Origin: Streptomyces griseoruber
Lineage (GTDB): Bacteria > Actinomycetota > Actinomycetes > Streptomycetales > Streptomycetaceae
Direction of reading: 5' to 3'
Length of the DNA: 57,175 nt
NCBI RefSeq assembly: GCF_001514205.1
Contig: NZ_KQ948767.1
Span: 320,361 to 377,535, forward strand
Part shown: piece by piece, positions 44,846 through 53,665 of the stretch
How positions within the stretch are numbered: the first letter of the stretch is position 1
Layout of the letters: each line of letters begins with the position of its first letter
Made by a program: the position numbers and the translations under genes
Notes under the pieces: generated by a model
Told to the model about the DNA's origin: nothing
Database searches by the model: none
Seen by the model: only the letters and a program-made list of their open reading frames with translations

Positions 44846-45535
44846 ATGAAGGTTCTGATTGTTCTCACCTCCCACGACGAGCTGGGCGACACCGGCCTGA
44901 AGACCGGGTTCTGGCTGGAGGAGCTGGCGGCGCCGTACTACCGCTTCAAGGAGGCCGGCGCGCAGATCGTGCTCGCCTCGCCGAAGGGCGGGCAGCCGCC
45001 GCTGGACCCCAAGAGCAACGAGCCCGGCTTCCAGACCGACGACACCCGGCGCTTCGAGGCCGACCCGGAGGCCACCAAGGCACTGGCGAACACCGTGCGC
45101 CTCGATGCGGTCTCGGCCGGCGACTTCGACGCGGTCTTCTACTCCGGCGGCCACGGCCCGCTCTGGGACCTGGCCGAGGACACCGACTCCGCCCGACTGA
45201 TCGAGTCGACCCTGCGCTCCGGCAAGCCGGTGGGACTGGTGTGCCACGCACCCGGCGTCCTACGGCACACCGTCAACGAGGACGGCACCCCGCTGGTGCG
45301 CGGCAAGAACGTCACCGGATTCGCCAACACCGAGGAGGAGGCCGTCCAGCTCACCGACATCGTCCCCTTCCTGGTCGAGGACGAACTCACCAAGCTCGGG
45401 GGCATCTACTCCAAGACCGACGACTGGCAGCCCTACGTCCTTAAGGACGGTCTGCTGATCACCGGGCAGAACCCGGCCTCCTCCGCTCCCGCGGCCGACG
45501 CCCTGATCGAGCTGGTCACCAAGGGCGGCGTGTGA
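44846..45535 (+). CDS. DJ-1/PfpI-family protein (Hsp31-type glyoxalase III)
   Basis: A 229-residue class I glutamine-amidotransferase-like protein. The nucleophile elbow Cys133 in GLVCHAPGVL, the GG motif FYSGGHGPLWDL near 99-110 with its His, and an acidic residue near the N-terminus (DELGDTG) match Hsp31-type glyoxalases that detoxify methylglyoxal. AAGGAGC precedes the ATG. The TetR operator directly upstream shows control by the preceding gene, giving an electrophile-induced detoxification unit. Its stop overlaps the start of the DUF1330 scrap. Confidence 0.9.
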   Translation: MKVLIVLTSHDELGDTGLKTGFWLEELAAPYYRFKEAGAQIVLASPKGGQPPLDPKSNEPGFQTDDTRRFEADPEATKALANTVRLDAVSAGDFDAVFYSGGHGPLWDLAEDTDSARLIESTLRSGKPVGLVCHAPGVLRHTVNEDGTPLVRGKNVTGFANTEEEAVQLTDIVPFLVEDELTKLGGIYSKTDDWQPYVLKDGLLITGQNPASSAPAADALIELVTKGGV

Positions 45536-45598
45536 GCGCCTACGTCGTCATGCTCCGCGAGCGCGTGAGCGACCCGGCCGAGCTGGCCCTCAGGGCTG
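45532..45598 (+). pseudogene. DUF1330-type gene, first 22 codons
   Basis: It starts at GTG 45532, overlapping the DJ-1 stop (GTGA), with SAYVVMLRERVSDPAELALR, the normal N-terminus of DUF1330 proteins. It is then cut by IS110 sequence. It was evidently the second gene of the DJ-1 operon. Confidence 0.6.
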
Positions 45599-45988
45599 GG
45601 TCCGCTCAGCGGAGCTCGGGTTCTGGCGGAAATCGGCGACGACCGGACTCGGTTCGCCGACGCCAGAGGGCTGAAGGCTTACGCGGGTTGCGCCCCGGTC
45701 ACCCGCGACTCCGGCAAGAGCGTGTCCGTCGCGGCCCGAAGGGTGAAGAACCAGCGGCTGGCCGGGGTCGGCTACATGGGGGCCTTCTCGGCGATGGCCC
45801 ATTCCGATGGGGCGCGGGCTCACTACGACCGCCGACGTGAGGCCGGAGATCGCCACACGGCCGCCCAGAGGAACCTCTTCAACCGAATGATCGGCTGCCT
45901 CCACCACTGCCTGACTCACCGCGTCTTGTTCAACGAGGCCGTAGCCTTCCCGACCTCGAAAGACCCCCGTCTCACCCTCGCCGCTTGA
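45594..45988 (+). pseudogene. IS110-family transposase, C-terminal fragment
   Basis: The frame reads LGPLSGARVLAEIGDDRTRF, YAGCAPVTRDSGKS, RVKNQRLAGVGYMGAFSAMA, YDRRREAGDRHTAAQRNLFN and RMIGCLHHCL. This is the transposase_20 domain of IS110 elements. The N-terminal RuvC-like DEDD domain is missing. Confidence 0.85.
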
Positions 45989-46014
45989 CACGTTCTCCGC
46001 ATCGGATGTCTTCT

Positions 46015-46410
46015 TCGCGGCGTCAGTTCCCTGGCTGCTCAGGGGCACGTTGGTGGAGGTCTTGACGCTCTGAGTGTCGATGACGGAGGCGGTCGGCTCG
46101 GGCTTGCGGCCTTCCTTTACGCGGGCCAGGCCGGTCAGGTCGTGGTTGAGCTGGGCGAGGATTCCCTCGTCGCGCCAGGCGGCGTAGGAGAAGTAGACGG
46201 TGCCGTGGCCCGGGAAGTCGTGCGGGAGGTATTTCCAGGGGATTCCGGCGCGGTTCAGGTAGAGGAGTGCGTCGAACACGTCGCGTAAGTCGATTTTGGC
46301 TGGCTGTCCTGTTGGCCGGCGTTCGAGGCGGCCGTTTCGCCAGGCCGTCAACGTCGGCTCGATCAGGGCCATCGGGCGTCGGACAGATCGCTGGGGTACG
46401 ACGTGCGCTC
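46015..46410 (-). pseudogene. IS5-family transposase, N-terminal fragment with frameshift
   Basis: Minus-strand frames give SYPSDLSDARW, then after one missing base LIEPTLTAWRNGRLERRPTG, YLNRAGIPWKYLPHDFP, AQLNHDLTGLARVKEGRK and SVIDTQSVKTSTNVPLSSQG. Homology ends after GTDAAKK at the junction with the IS110 scrap near 46015. 46411-46686 holds nothing recognised. Confidence 0.8.
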
Positions 46411-46686
46411 ACTCACGGCACAGCGTGATCACGGCCGTGGCGGAGGGCGGGTTCCGCTGCAAGTCGGGCGGTTCTGTGGCATTTTCAAATCAGACGGGTT
46501 TCCGAGTGCAGAACCACGTGAGGTGGACAGTCGAGTGCTCCCCCTTGCAGGGAACGAATAACCTCTACCCGACGAAGGCACTCAAAGTAGGTCACGGGTA
46601 AAGCAGGCATACCGGAAGAACCCTATGTGAACGCCCACTCGGAGCAGGGCGGGGCTGCGATGGCGAAACGGTGGGGCGGCGTGGGG

Positions 46687-47616
46687 TCAAGTCCGGGGCG
46701 GCCGTCTCTCCCCGGAGTCCCGTCGCTCTTGGACTGCGGAGTCCTGCGGCGTGTGGGCGGCACGGGACTGTCGATCGCGGGAGGCGGTGATCTGCCATGC
46801 GTGTGCCGCCTCGGGATGGCCCAGGTTGGCTGCCTTGGCGAGCCAGTGCATGGCCTCGCCCCTTTGCTTACGCTTGGCGAGGTTCATCCCCAGGGCGTAC
46901 ATGCCTGCGACGTTGCCTGCCTTGGCTGCGTAGCCGTACCAGGTCGCGGCCATGGGCGTGTCCCCCTCCGCCTCGTACAACAGCCCCCGGTTCACCGCCG
47001 CGCCGACGAACCCCGCCCGGTACGAGCGCTCGTAGAGGGTGGCGGCCCGACGGAGGTCTCCGCGTCCCTCGGCCAGGTGGCCCAGGATGTCCAGTGCGCC
47101 GGGGTGGTCCTCGGCAGCCTCCCGCTGCAGGAGCGCCTCGGCCTCGCGGTGGTTGCCGCGCTTGATCCGGATGCCGGCGAGGTGGACTGCGGCGTCACGG
47201 TGTCCCGCAGCAGCCGCCTTCTCGAAGTGCCGCTCGGCCTCGTCCTCGTCGCCCGCTACCTTGAAGTGCAGTGCGAGGTTGTACCGCGAATCGACCCGGC
47301 CGAGGTCGGCCGCTTCGCGGTAGTGCGCCAGCGCCTCCTCCACCCGGCCCGGATCCCCGGTGTCCATGAGGCACTTGGCGAGGCCATGGATGGCTCCGGC
47401 GTCCCCGGCGTCGGCGGCCCGCCGGAACCAGGCGATCGCCTCGTCGAGCTCACCGGCGCCGGAGTGGAGCAGCGCCAGGTTGTACTGCGCGTTGATGTTG
47501 CCCGCCTCGGCCGCACGGAGGTAGAGCCGACGGGCGTCCTCGTTCCGTTCGCGCTTCGCGAGGCCGACCGCGCGCCAGTACGCCCTCAAGCCCTTCAGCC
47601 CACCGTGCCTGCCCAC
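46687..47616 (-). CDS. Tetratricopeptide / Sel1-repeat protein
   Basis: A 309-residue protein built of about seven helical repeats of roughly 35 residues, e.g. NEDARRLYLRAAEAGNINAQ, LDEAIAWFRRAADAGDAGAI, EEALAHYREAADLGRVDS, GDTPMAATWYGYAAKAGNVA. The A-A-x-A-G spacing is Sel1/TPR-like and implies a protein-interaction scaffold. No signal peptide, so cytoplasmic. The last 30 residues are polar. A related protein of the same repeat type, broken by an amber stop, lies at 51585. Confidence 0.85.
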   Translation of the reverse strand: MGRHGGLKGLRAYWRAVGLAKRERNEDARRLYLRAAEAGNINAQYNLALLHSGAGELDEAIAWFRRAADAGDAGAIHGLAKCLMDTGDPGRVEEALAHYREAADLGRVDSRYNLALHFKVAGDEDEAERHFEKAAAAGHRDAAVHLAGIRIKRGNHREAEALLQREAAEDHPGALDILGHLAEGRGDLRRAATLYERSYRAGFVGAAVNRGLLYEAEGDTPMAATWYGYAAKAGNVAGMYALGMNLAKRKQRGEAMHWLAKAANLGHPEAAHAWQITASRDRQSRAAHTPQDSAVQERRDSGERRPPRT

Positions 47617-47689
47617 GCCGAACCCTCACATGTCCGCGGAACGGGTTCGCATGATCGCACAGGCGGCGACACCGGGAAAGGGGGAATCC

Positions 47690-48088
47690 TTGCCCACCAC
47701 GTCCATCCGAAATCTTGCTGCCGTCGTAGCGCTGCTGGCAGCCGTCCCGCTGGGCGCCGCTTCGGTCTCAGCGGCTGTGCCTGTCCGTGCCTCTGTCCTC
47801 TGTCCTGACGCAGACGCCAGCCGCAGCGACCTGCTGGCGCTCAACTCCCACCGCAGGGACTCCCCCTTGCGAGGACTACGCATGGAGACCTGGGCTCGGA
47901 TTTCCCGGAACACCGCGGTGGTGAGCCGTGAGCCCACGAGGATCTGGTCCACTGCGGCGCGTGGCTGCCACGGCACGGTCATGATCCTCATGCTGAACCG
48001 CTGTGGGGACCTGACCGGGACCATGATCCCCCGGTGCTACGGGGGCGACGGCCGCTGGACCGGCCAGCACGATCGGCGCGGGTTCTGA
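47690..48088 (+). CDS. Putative small secreted protein
   Basis: From TTG 47690 the frame begins with a Sec-type signal: two Thr/Arg residues, LAAVVALLAAVPLGAASVSA, then AVPVRA. The mature part (~100 residues) has four cysteines and LLALNSHRRDSPLRGLRMET but no family I recognise. The minus strand is also open here, so the coding strand is not certain. The C-terminal half may be foreign sequence. Confidence 0.4.
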   Translation: MPTTSIRNLAAVVALLAAVPLGAASVSAAVPVRASVLCPDADASRSDLLALNSHRRDSPLRGLRMETWARISRNTAVVSREPTRIWSTAARGCHGTVMILMLNRCGDLTGTMIPRCYGGDGRWTGQHDRRGF

Positions 48089-48169
48089 AGCGAGCCCTTC
48101 GACCCGGAAGTGACCGGCGCACCCACAGCGTGATCGTCCTTCAAACGACCTGATGAAGCCTCTGCGCAA

Positions 48170-48878
48170 CTACCGTGCACTCGCGTGCATCCCGTGGGCG
48201 GCCCGCCGGCCGTCGGCTCGCAGATGCCTGCCCTGGCGGCGTCCGGAGAGCTGGGTTCCCGGTGCGAATGCGGTCGCCCCTTGGCCCGGAGTGACGAGGA
48301 GGAACGACAGCAGGCTGGTGGAGGACTGGGCGGTCGCGGACTGGCCGGTGAGGTGGACGGAGACCGCGGCCATGCCGGTGTAGTGCATGCCGGTGACGGC
48401 CACGCCCATGATCAGGCTGGCGCCGAGGCTGGCCCACAGGGCGTGGATGGAGACCGCCGCCCACAGGGCCGCGGTGGCGGCTGCGACGGCGATGACGACG
48501 GACAGCACCACTGTGAGGGTGTCGTAGTGCAGGGTGCCGGTGGTGTGGATGGCGGCCATCCCGAGGTAGTGCATGGCCGCGACACCGAGACCGGTGACCG
48601 TGCCGGCCGTCGCCAGGGACATCGGGGAGCCGCCCCGGTAGCCGACGAGGAACACGCCGAGGGCGACGACGACGATGGCGGCGGCGAGGCTGAGGAGCGT
48701 CCTCGTCGTGTCGTAGCCGACCAGGGCGCCCTGGACGCTGAAGCCGATCATGGCGATGAAGTGCATGGTCCAGATGCCGCACCCGATCGATATGGCGCCC
48801 AGGGCCAGCCACCCGGCCCTGCGGTGCGGACGCCGCAGCGACCGTGTCGTGCACCGCAGCCCGAGCCCGGCGCCGAGG
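48170..48878 (-). pseudogene. MHYT-domain membrane sensor, N-terminally truncated
   Basis: The frame encodes GWLALGAISIGCGIWTMHFI, GLGVAAMHYLGMAAIHTTG and MGVAVTGMHYTGMAAVSVHL: three M-H-Y/F motifs in transmembrane helices, as in MHYT domains thought to bind a metal and sense a gas. The N-terminus before LRRPHRRAG is replaced by an IS701 fragment, so there is no native start. The tail after LLVTPGQGATAFAPG is low complexity. Confidence 0.7.
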
Positions 48879-49352
48879 CAGGCGGTCGATCGCCGGGTGC
48901 CCTCGCGGGGTCGAGTAGGCGAGGTAGACGGCTACCTGGCTGTTCTCGACGCGTCCGGCGCTGCCGGTGTACTGGCGCTGGACACGGACAGTGTCGGTGC
49001 CTTTCTTCACGTCGCCGGTCTCGTCGACCACCAGCACCGCCTCGTCGTCGTGCAGATGCTCCACCACGTAGTCACCCACGTCGTCGCGGACCTGGTCGGC
49101 GTCCCACTTGGCCCGCCCGAGCAGGTGCTGCATGCCGTCCGGGGTCCTGTCCCCGGCCCACTCGGCGATGGTCCAGCAGTTCTTGCGCGGCAGGTCCGAC
49201 AGCAGGCCGGGTACCAACTTCCGGGCTCGGCGCCGGGATTCGACCCGCGTGAACCGTCCCGCTATCCGGCTCATCAGGCCCTCGAACGCCTCCTGCCAGT
49301 AGGCAGGGTTTACGCTGTGACCTGCGGCCACCGCGTGATCTTCAGTCTTCAC
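48879..49352 (-). pseudogene. IS701-family transposase, N-terminal 158 codons
   Basis: From ATG 49352: SVNPAYWQEAFEGLMSRIAG, ARKLVPGLLSDLPRKNCWTI, GMQHLLGRAKWDADQVRDDV and LVVDETGDVKKGTDTVRVQR, the start of the IS701 DDE domain with its first Asp. It stops matching after YLAYSTPRGHPAIDRL, where MHYT sequence begins. It is a different element from the IS701 remnant at 25130. Confidence 0.85.
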
Positions 49353-49440
49353 ACACCGATGATCAACGGTGGCCGCACCCGTCTCCGCAGCGCGTCAGGC
49401 TCGCGCAGCGTCTGTCCGCTGTCCTGTGGCTGGAGGACTT

Positions 49441-49845
49441 GTGCAACGTGGCGAAGTCTGGTGGGTCCAGTTCGACGAGCGGAGGTTGGTCGTACTGCTG
49501 TCGGGAGACGACGCGTCCGGGATCCGGGTGATGCAGGTCGTCGCTCCGGCGGGCGTCGACATCAGCGGTCTGGGCATCGAGGTGATGGTGGGCGCCGGTG
49601 AAGGAGTGCCGTTCGAAGGCGTGCTGCGGCTCGCGTTCCCGCGTCCAGGCTTCACCCCTTGCACGTGGCTGACCACTGTGTCACGGGACGACCTGATAGA
49701 GCGGGCGGCCGTCCTGTCCTCGGCGAAGCTCAGCGAGATCGACGATGCCCTCCGACTCGCTGAACAAGCGCAGGAGCAGACCCCGGCGACGACCGCGAAG
49801 CTCAGCGAGATAAGGGACGCCCTCCGTCCCGGTGAACTCGGGTAG
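49441..49845 (+). CDS. MazF/PemK-like toxin-fold protein with a repeated C-terminal motif
   Basis: A 134-residue protein from GTG 49441 after GGAGG. VQRGEVWWVQFDERRLVVLL at the N-terminus and ISGLGIEVMVGAGEGVPFEG VLRLAF, then TWLTTVSRDDLIERAAVLSS follow the MazF/PemK order of an mRNA interferase. The usual Arg/Ser catalytic pair is not obvious (R-R-x-V-V-L replaces R-P-x-x-V), and no antitoxin gene precedes it. The C-terminal helix AKLSEIDDALRLAEQ is followed by a near copy, AKLSEIRDALRPGEL. It may be a catalytically changed or orphan member. Confidence 0.7.
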   Translation: MQRGEVWWVQFDERRLVVLLSGDDASGIRVMQVVAPAGVDISGLGIEVMVGAGEGVPFEGVLRLAFPRPGFTPCTWLTTVSRDDLIERAAVLSSAKLSEIDDALRLAEQAQEQTPATTAKLSEIRDALRPGELG

Positions 49846-49865
49846 AGGGAGAAGGAGCCGACGGC

Positions 49866-50116
49866 GTGGGCGGTTTCGGCCAGATGGTCGACGCTGCCCG
49901 ACTGTCGCCTCGGCGCCCCTCACCATCGAGATCACGATCTACGGCTGGAGTACCGTCGTCGCCCTGGCCAGCCTCACCCAGCGCATGGACCAGGCAATCA
50001 GCCAGACCGGTTCCGGGCTGCGACACCTGCACGACAAGAGGGCGATCCGCGTCTACAACGGCGGGAACCACGACGAGGAAGTCGCCAGGGCCGCCCAGGA
50101 CCTGCTGTCGGCATGA
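49866..50116 (+). pseudogene. Small hypothetical gene, probably frameshifted
   Basis: GGAGAAGGAG precedes GTG 49866 and VGGFGQMVDAARLS. A protein-like continuation PLTIEITIYGWSTVVALASL TQRMDQAISQ to NHDEEVARAAQDLLSA lies in the neighbouring frame from about 49908. An indel there probably splits a ~83-residue gene. I do not recognise it. Its end overlaps the next small gene (ATGA). Confidence 0.45.
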
Positions 50117-50262
50117 TGATGCTGCGCGGCGCCTCCGAGCGTCTGAGCACGGCTCACGAGAACCTGGCCGGACTCGGCGGTCTCTTCGCGAACGTGCCGT
50201 ACGACGAGCTCGCCTCGATGGACGGCGGCCTGTCCGAGCGCGAGCTGGACGCGGCCGAGTGA
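50113..50262 (+). CDS. 49-residue hypothetical protein
   Basis: Starts ATGATGATG, overlapping the previous stop, and reads LRGASERLSTAHENLAGLGG, LFANVPYDELASMDGG, LSERELDAAE. It is amphipathic and acidic. The overlap suggests coupling with the upstream gene. No family recognised. Confidence 0.45.
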   Translation: MMMLRGASERLSTAHENLAGLGGLFANVPYDELASMDGGLSERELDAAE

Positions 50263-50390
50263 CGCAGCAGCCGGGAGAGGATGACCTGCGCGCGCCCGCA
50301 CCGGAGTCGTGATCTCTCCGCGCTACTGCGCGGTGAGGGTGACACTCACGTCCACGGCGTGCATGGTGCCCGGCTCCAGGAGGCCGCCCA

Positions 50391-50676
50391 TCAGCCGACC
50401 GGGGCGAGCTGGGCGTCGTACTGCTCCACGGCCCAGGGCAGGACCACGCAGGACAGCAGGAACCAGCGGGCGATCCGCTTCAGTTCCCAGCTGTCCACTG
50501 GGAAGTGGAGCCCCTCGTAGGCGCTTTGGTGCAGTTCTTCGAAAGCTGCGAGCGCCGCGCGCAGTCCGCCCTCGGTGCCGAGGTTGTTGCGCGGACTGCC
50601 GTCGAGGAGGTCACTGTCCACGTCGTCGGCCAGGCCCGGGAAGTCGTCGCGGGCCCAGCAGTCGAAAGTCCGTCAT
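50391..50676 (-). pseudogene. Hypothetical protein, one base inserted after the start
   Basis: From ATG 50676 the expected N-terminus MTDFDCWARDDFPGLADD is obtained only if one T is removed from a TTT run. The downstream frame then continues LLDGSPRNNLGTEGGLRAAL, AAFEELHQSAYEGLHFPVDS, ARWFLLSCVVLPWAVEQYDA to the TGA. A GTG at 50621 could give a shortened 76-residue product. No family recognised. Confidence 0.5.
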
Positions 50677-50855
50677 CCCAACCCGTCCGCTCGGTCCACT
50701 TCATCACCTGGGGTGCGGATCCATCACAGCAGGCGCGTACAGGTCGGACAAGGTTTCGGCAAGGTCGGTATTCCACAATCCGTGCACGCACCGCCGAGGG
50801 GCCGGCCCGAGACGTGTTCTCCGCCGGAAGGATCACTCACGGGAAGGGACCATGA

Positions 50856-51269
50856 ATGAACGTCACAACAAGCACAGCCCGCAGGACTCTGAGCGTGACC
50901 GTCGTCGCCGCCACGGTGGCGGCTCTGGGCCTGTTGGCACCGAGTTCGGCCGAAGCCGCCGCGAGTGACTGCCCTTCCGGCAGCCTGTGTGTCTGGGACC
51001 AAATCAACTACACGGGAAACCGCTGCAGTTGGAGCAACGCCGACAGCGACTGGACCAGCGGGACCGTGACGTGTTCATGGGCCGACGACCGCAACGTCAA
51101 GTCGGTCTACAACCACGGGACTTCTTCCTCGTACGAGGGGGTCGGCCTCTATTCCGGAGCGGGCTACTCGGGGTATCTCGGCTGCATAGGACAGGGCGTG
51201 AAGGGCCCTGGCGTCAGCGGCGGCCCCGGCCTCAAGGTGCTGTCCCACAAGTGGCTCGCCAGCTGCTGA
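50856..51269 (+). CDS. Secreted peptidase inhibitor, family I36 type
   Basis: A 137-residue exported protein. Residues 1-35 are a Sec signal (RRTLSVTVVAATVAALGLLA, cleavage after AEA). The mature domain is a beta/gamma-crystallin-like fold with CPSGSLCVWDQINYTGNRC and WADDRNVKSVYNHG, as in Streptomyces metalloproteinase inhibitor SMI (family I36), with six cysteines able to form disulfides. GGGAAGGGAC precedes the start. A hairpin terminator follows at 51314. It probably protects against extracellular proteases. Confidence 0.87.
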   Translation: MNVTTSTARRTLSVTVVAATVAALGLLAPSSAEAAASDCPSGSLCVWDQINYTGNRCSWSNADSDWTSGTVTCSWADDRNVKSVYNHGTSSSYEGVGLYSGAGYSGYLGCIGQGVKGPGVSGGPGLKVLSHKWLASC

Positions 51270-51287
51270 GTCCGGACGCCGGGGAGG

Positions 51288-51434
51288 GTGAGCACGGCAC
51301 GGGCCGAGCGCCCGGTGGGGCCGTCAAGGGGGAGCGGCCCCACCGTCGCCGATGCGGATAATCGGAAGTGCTTGCAGTGTGGTCGCGAGTATGACGCGGA
51401 GCTGGAGTGGCACAGCGGCTACGCCGCAGAGTGA
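51288..51434 (+). other. Possible small CxxC protein or fragment
   Basis: A 48-codon frame ends RKCLQCGREYDAELEWHSGY AAE, with one CxxC pair. The putative GTG start sits directly on GGGGAGG without spacing, and a terminator hairpin lies inside the frame. A degraded gene end is therefore as likely as a real small protein. Confidence 0.25.
51314..51344. terminator. Terminator after the I36 inhibitor gene
   Basis: GGTGGGGCCG (51314-51323) pairs with CGGCCCCACC (51335-51344), a perfect 10-bp stem with an 11-base loop. Confidence 0.7.
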
Positions 51435-51584
51435 GCGAGGCGACTGGCAGTGCTTCCAGCCGGCCGGGAGCTCCTTTGACCCGTGTCTCGGTCAGACCCT
51501 GGACAGGTTCCAGTGAGCGGCCGTCAGGTGGTGTCCGTCCCCTTTCCGAGAGCGCCGCGAGTCTCCTGGACCAGGACGCCATCC

Positions 51585-52439
51585 CTACGACGTGCCCGGT
51601 GGCACGGTTCGTTCGAAGAGAGCGGACACCGACGGCTGCCATGGAGGTGTTGGCGTACCGTCCGGGTCCAAGCCGTACGGCCACAGCCTGCTGAGCACCT
51701 CCTGCGTCTCGGGCGGGTGGTGCGATGGGTTGGTATGGCCGTGGTCGGCGGCCTGCCGGTAGAGGGCCTCGGCGCCTTCCGGGTCCCTGGCTTCCTCCCG
51801 GATCTCAGCCAAGCGGAGCAGCGCGTCGACGCTGCCGTGGTCTGCGGCTCGCCAGGCCAGTGTTTCGGCGCCTTCCCGGTCCCCGGCTTTCTCCCGCATC
51901 TCAGTCAGGCGCATCGGCGCGCGGGTGTTTCCCTGGTCTGCTGCTCGCCGGTAGAGGGCCTCGGCGCTTTCCCGCTGGTCTTCCTCCTCCCGCATCCGAG
52001 CCCATACGGACATAGCAGTGGTGCTGCCGCGGCTTACGGCCCGCCGGAGCAGTGCTTCGGCCCCTTCCAGGTTCCCCGCATCCTTCCGCATCCGGGCCAG
52101 GCGGAGCACCGCGAGGATGTCACCGTGGTCTGCGGCCGCCCAGGCCAAGGCTTCGGCAGCCTCCGGGCCGTCGGCTTCTTCCCGTAGCTCAGCCAGGTCC
52201 TACGCAGCGCGTAGGGAGCCGTGCACAACGGCCTGCCGATAGAGAGCGTCGGCTTTCACCCGGTCCCCGGCCTCCTTCCGTTTCCAGGCCAAGTTGAGCA
52301 GCGCATGGAGGTCGCCGAGGTCTGCAGCCTGCCGCGCCAGGCCCTTCGGCCGCCTGTGTCGACGGAGACGAGAGCCCGAAATCCGTCCCACTTCGTTTAT
52401 GCGCTGTTGAGCTGTCCACGGACTGTCGTCCAGCGTCAT
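51585..52439 (-). pseudogene. TPR-repeat protein with an in-frame amber stop
   Basis: From ATG 52439 a single continuous frame encodes 34-36-residue repeats: QAADLGDLHALLNLAWKRKE, then a TAG at about 52200, then DLAELREEADGPEAAEALAW, ILAVLRLARMRKDAGNLEGA, EALYRRAADQGNTRAPMRLT and EALYRQAADHGHTN. The repeats keep register across the TAG, so only one codon, probably a Leu codon (TTG), has changed. The downstream part could restart at the ATG at 52148. It is related in type to the intact repeat protein at 46687. Confidence 0.7.
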
Positions 52440-52568
52440 GTCGATCACCGGTTGGCGAGGGCATTTCATCGCCCGCCGTCCCGGAGGCACCATCGCCGGA
52501 GGCGTCTGGCGTGCGAAAGGACGCTGGGTGTGGCGCGCAGCCAACTACCGATGATCAAGGGGAGTTCA

Positions 52569-53492
52569 TCAAGCCGTCCGTGCCGACGACGTGCCCGTTC
52601 CCGCCCGGGTCGCATCCGCGCCCCAGCCGGCCAGCAGCCGCAGAGCCTCCGCCGACGGGGAGTTCGGTTCGGCGTGGTAGGTCACCAACATCTGCTGGTG
52701 GGCGTCGGCCTGGTGGAACGACTCGAGGCGGAGATCGAGTTCGCCGACGAGCGGGTGGTGCAGGCGCTGGATACCGTGACACTTCTCCTTGACGTCGTGG
52801 GTGGCCCACAGCCGCCTGAACTCCTCGCTCTTCACGGAGAGTTCGCCCACCAGCGCGGACAGCCGGGGGTCGTCCGGATGGGAGCCGGCGTCCATGCGCA
52901 GCTGAGAGACGATGTCGCTGGCTTTGCGTTCCCAGTCCAGGAACAGGTCGCGGTACTCGGGCCGCAGGAAGACCAGCCGCGCCCAGTTCTGCTCCCGCGC
53001 CGGCAGCTCAGCCCAGTCGCCGAAGACCGCCGCGGCCATCCGGTTCCAGACGAGGATGTCCGAGCGCCGCCCCACGAGGATCGCCGGAACGCCGTCCATG
53101 GTGTCCAGCAGCGTCCGCAGGGGGCCCCGTACCTGTGGGGCGCGGCCGGCCGGCTTCTTCTTGTGCTGCTTCGGCTTCGCCAGGTGCGTGAGGTGCGCGT
53201 GCTCGGCGTCGCTCAGCCTGAGCGCGCGGGCGATGGCATCGAGGACCTCCGCCGACACGGTCCGCCCGTTGCCCTGTTCCAGCCGCGTGTAATACGCCAC
53301 CGACACCCCGGCCAGCTGCGCCAGCTCCTCGCGGCGCAGCCCCGGCACCCGCCGGTACCGTCCGAAGCCCCGCAGCCCCACATCCTCCGGCTTCAGCCGG
53401 GCCCGCCGGGTGCGCAGGAACTCACTGAGCTCGGCACGCGGGTCCAGAGCGCCGGCGACCAGCTCGTGCACCGGCTCGGCGTATTCGTCCAT
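52569..53492 (-). CDS. XRE regulator with MmyB-like domain
   Basis: A 307-residue regulator with HTH at residues ~20-85 (SEFLRTRRARLKPEDVGLRG, VPGLRREELAQLAGVSVAYY, TRLEQGNGRTVSAEVLDAIA). The MmyB ligand domain follows (VPAILVGRRSDILVWNRMAA, FLRPEYRDLFLDWERKASDI, LVTYHAEPNSPSAEALRLLA). ATG 53492 fits the family better than the upstream start. It is divergent from the aldehyde dehydrogenase and Old Yellow Enzyme genes, the typical targets of this class. Confidence 0.9.
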   Translation of the reverse strand: MDEYAEPVHELVAGALDPRAELSEFLRTRRARLKPEDVGLRGFGRYRRVPGLRREELAQLAGVSVAYYTRLEQGNGRTVSAEVLDAIARALRLSDAEHAHLTHLAKPKQHKKKPAGRAPQVRGPLRTLLDTMDGVPAILVGRRSDILVWNRMAAAVFGDWAELPAREQNWARLVFLRPEYRDLFLDWERKASDIVSQLRMDAGSHPDDPRLSALVGELSVKSEEFRRLWATHDVKEKCHGIQRLHHPLVGELDLRLESFHQADAHQQMLVTYHAEPNSPSAEALRLLAGWGADATRAGTGTSSARTA

Positions 53493-53665
53493 GCCTCGAG
53501 TATCCACGGTCGCACGCACACCAGCCTGACCCAACCAGTGGTAGGCACAGCGCACGTACGCAATGCCGTGGCCTGGGTGGATGCCGGCCCGTCCGGGACG
53601 CTGGCCACCGTGCCCGGCCGGAAGGCGGCCGGGGCGTGGCTTGCATCAGGAACGGAGTACATCCC

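Noticed and set aside
47626..48024. Minus-strand 132-codon open frame opposite the putative secreted protein
   Set aside because: No ribosome site or family signal; the plus strand has a convincing signal peptide, though confidence is low for both.
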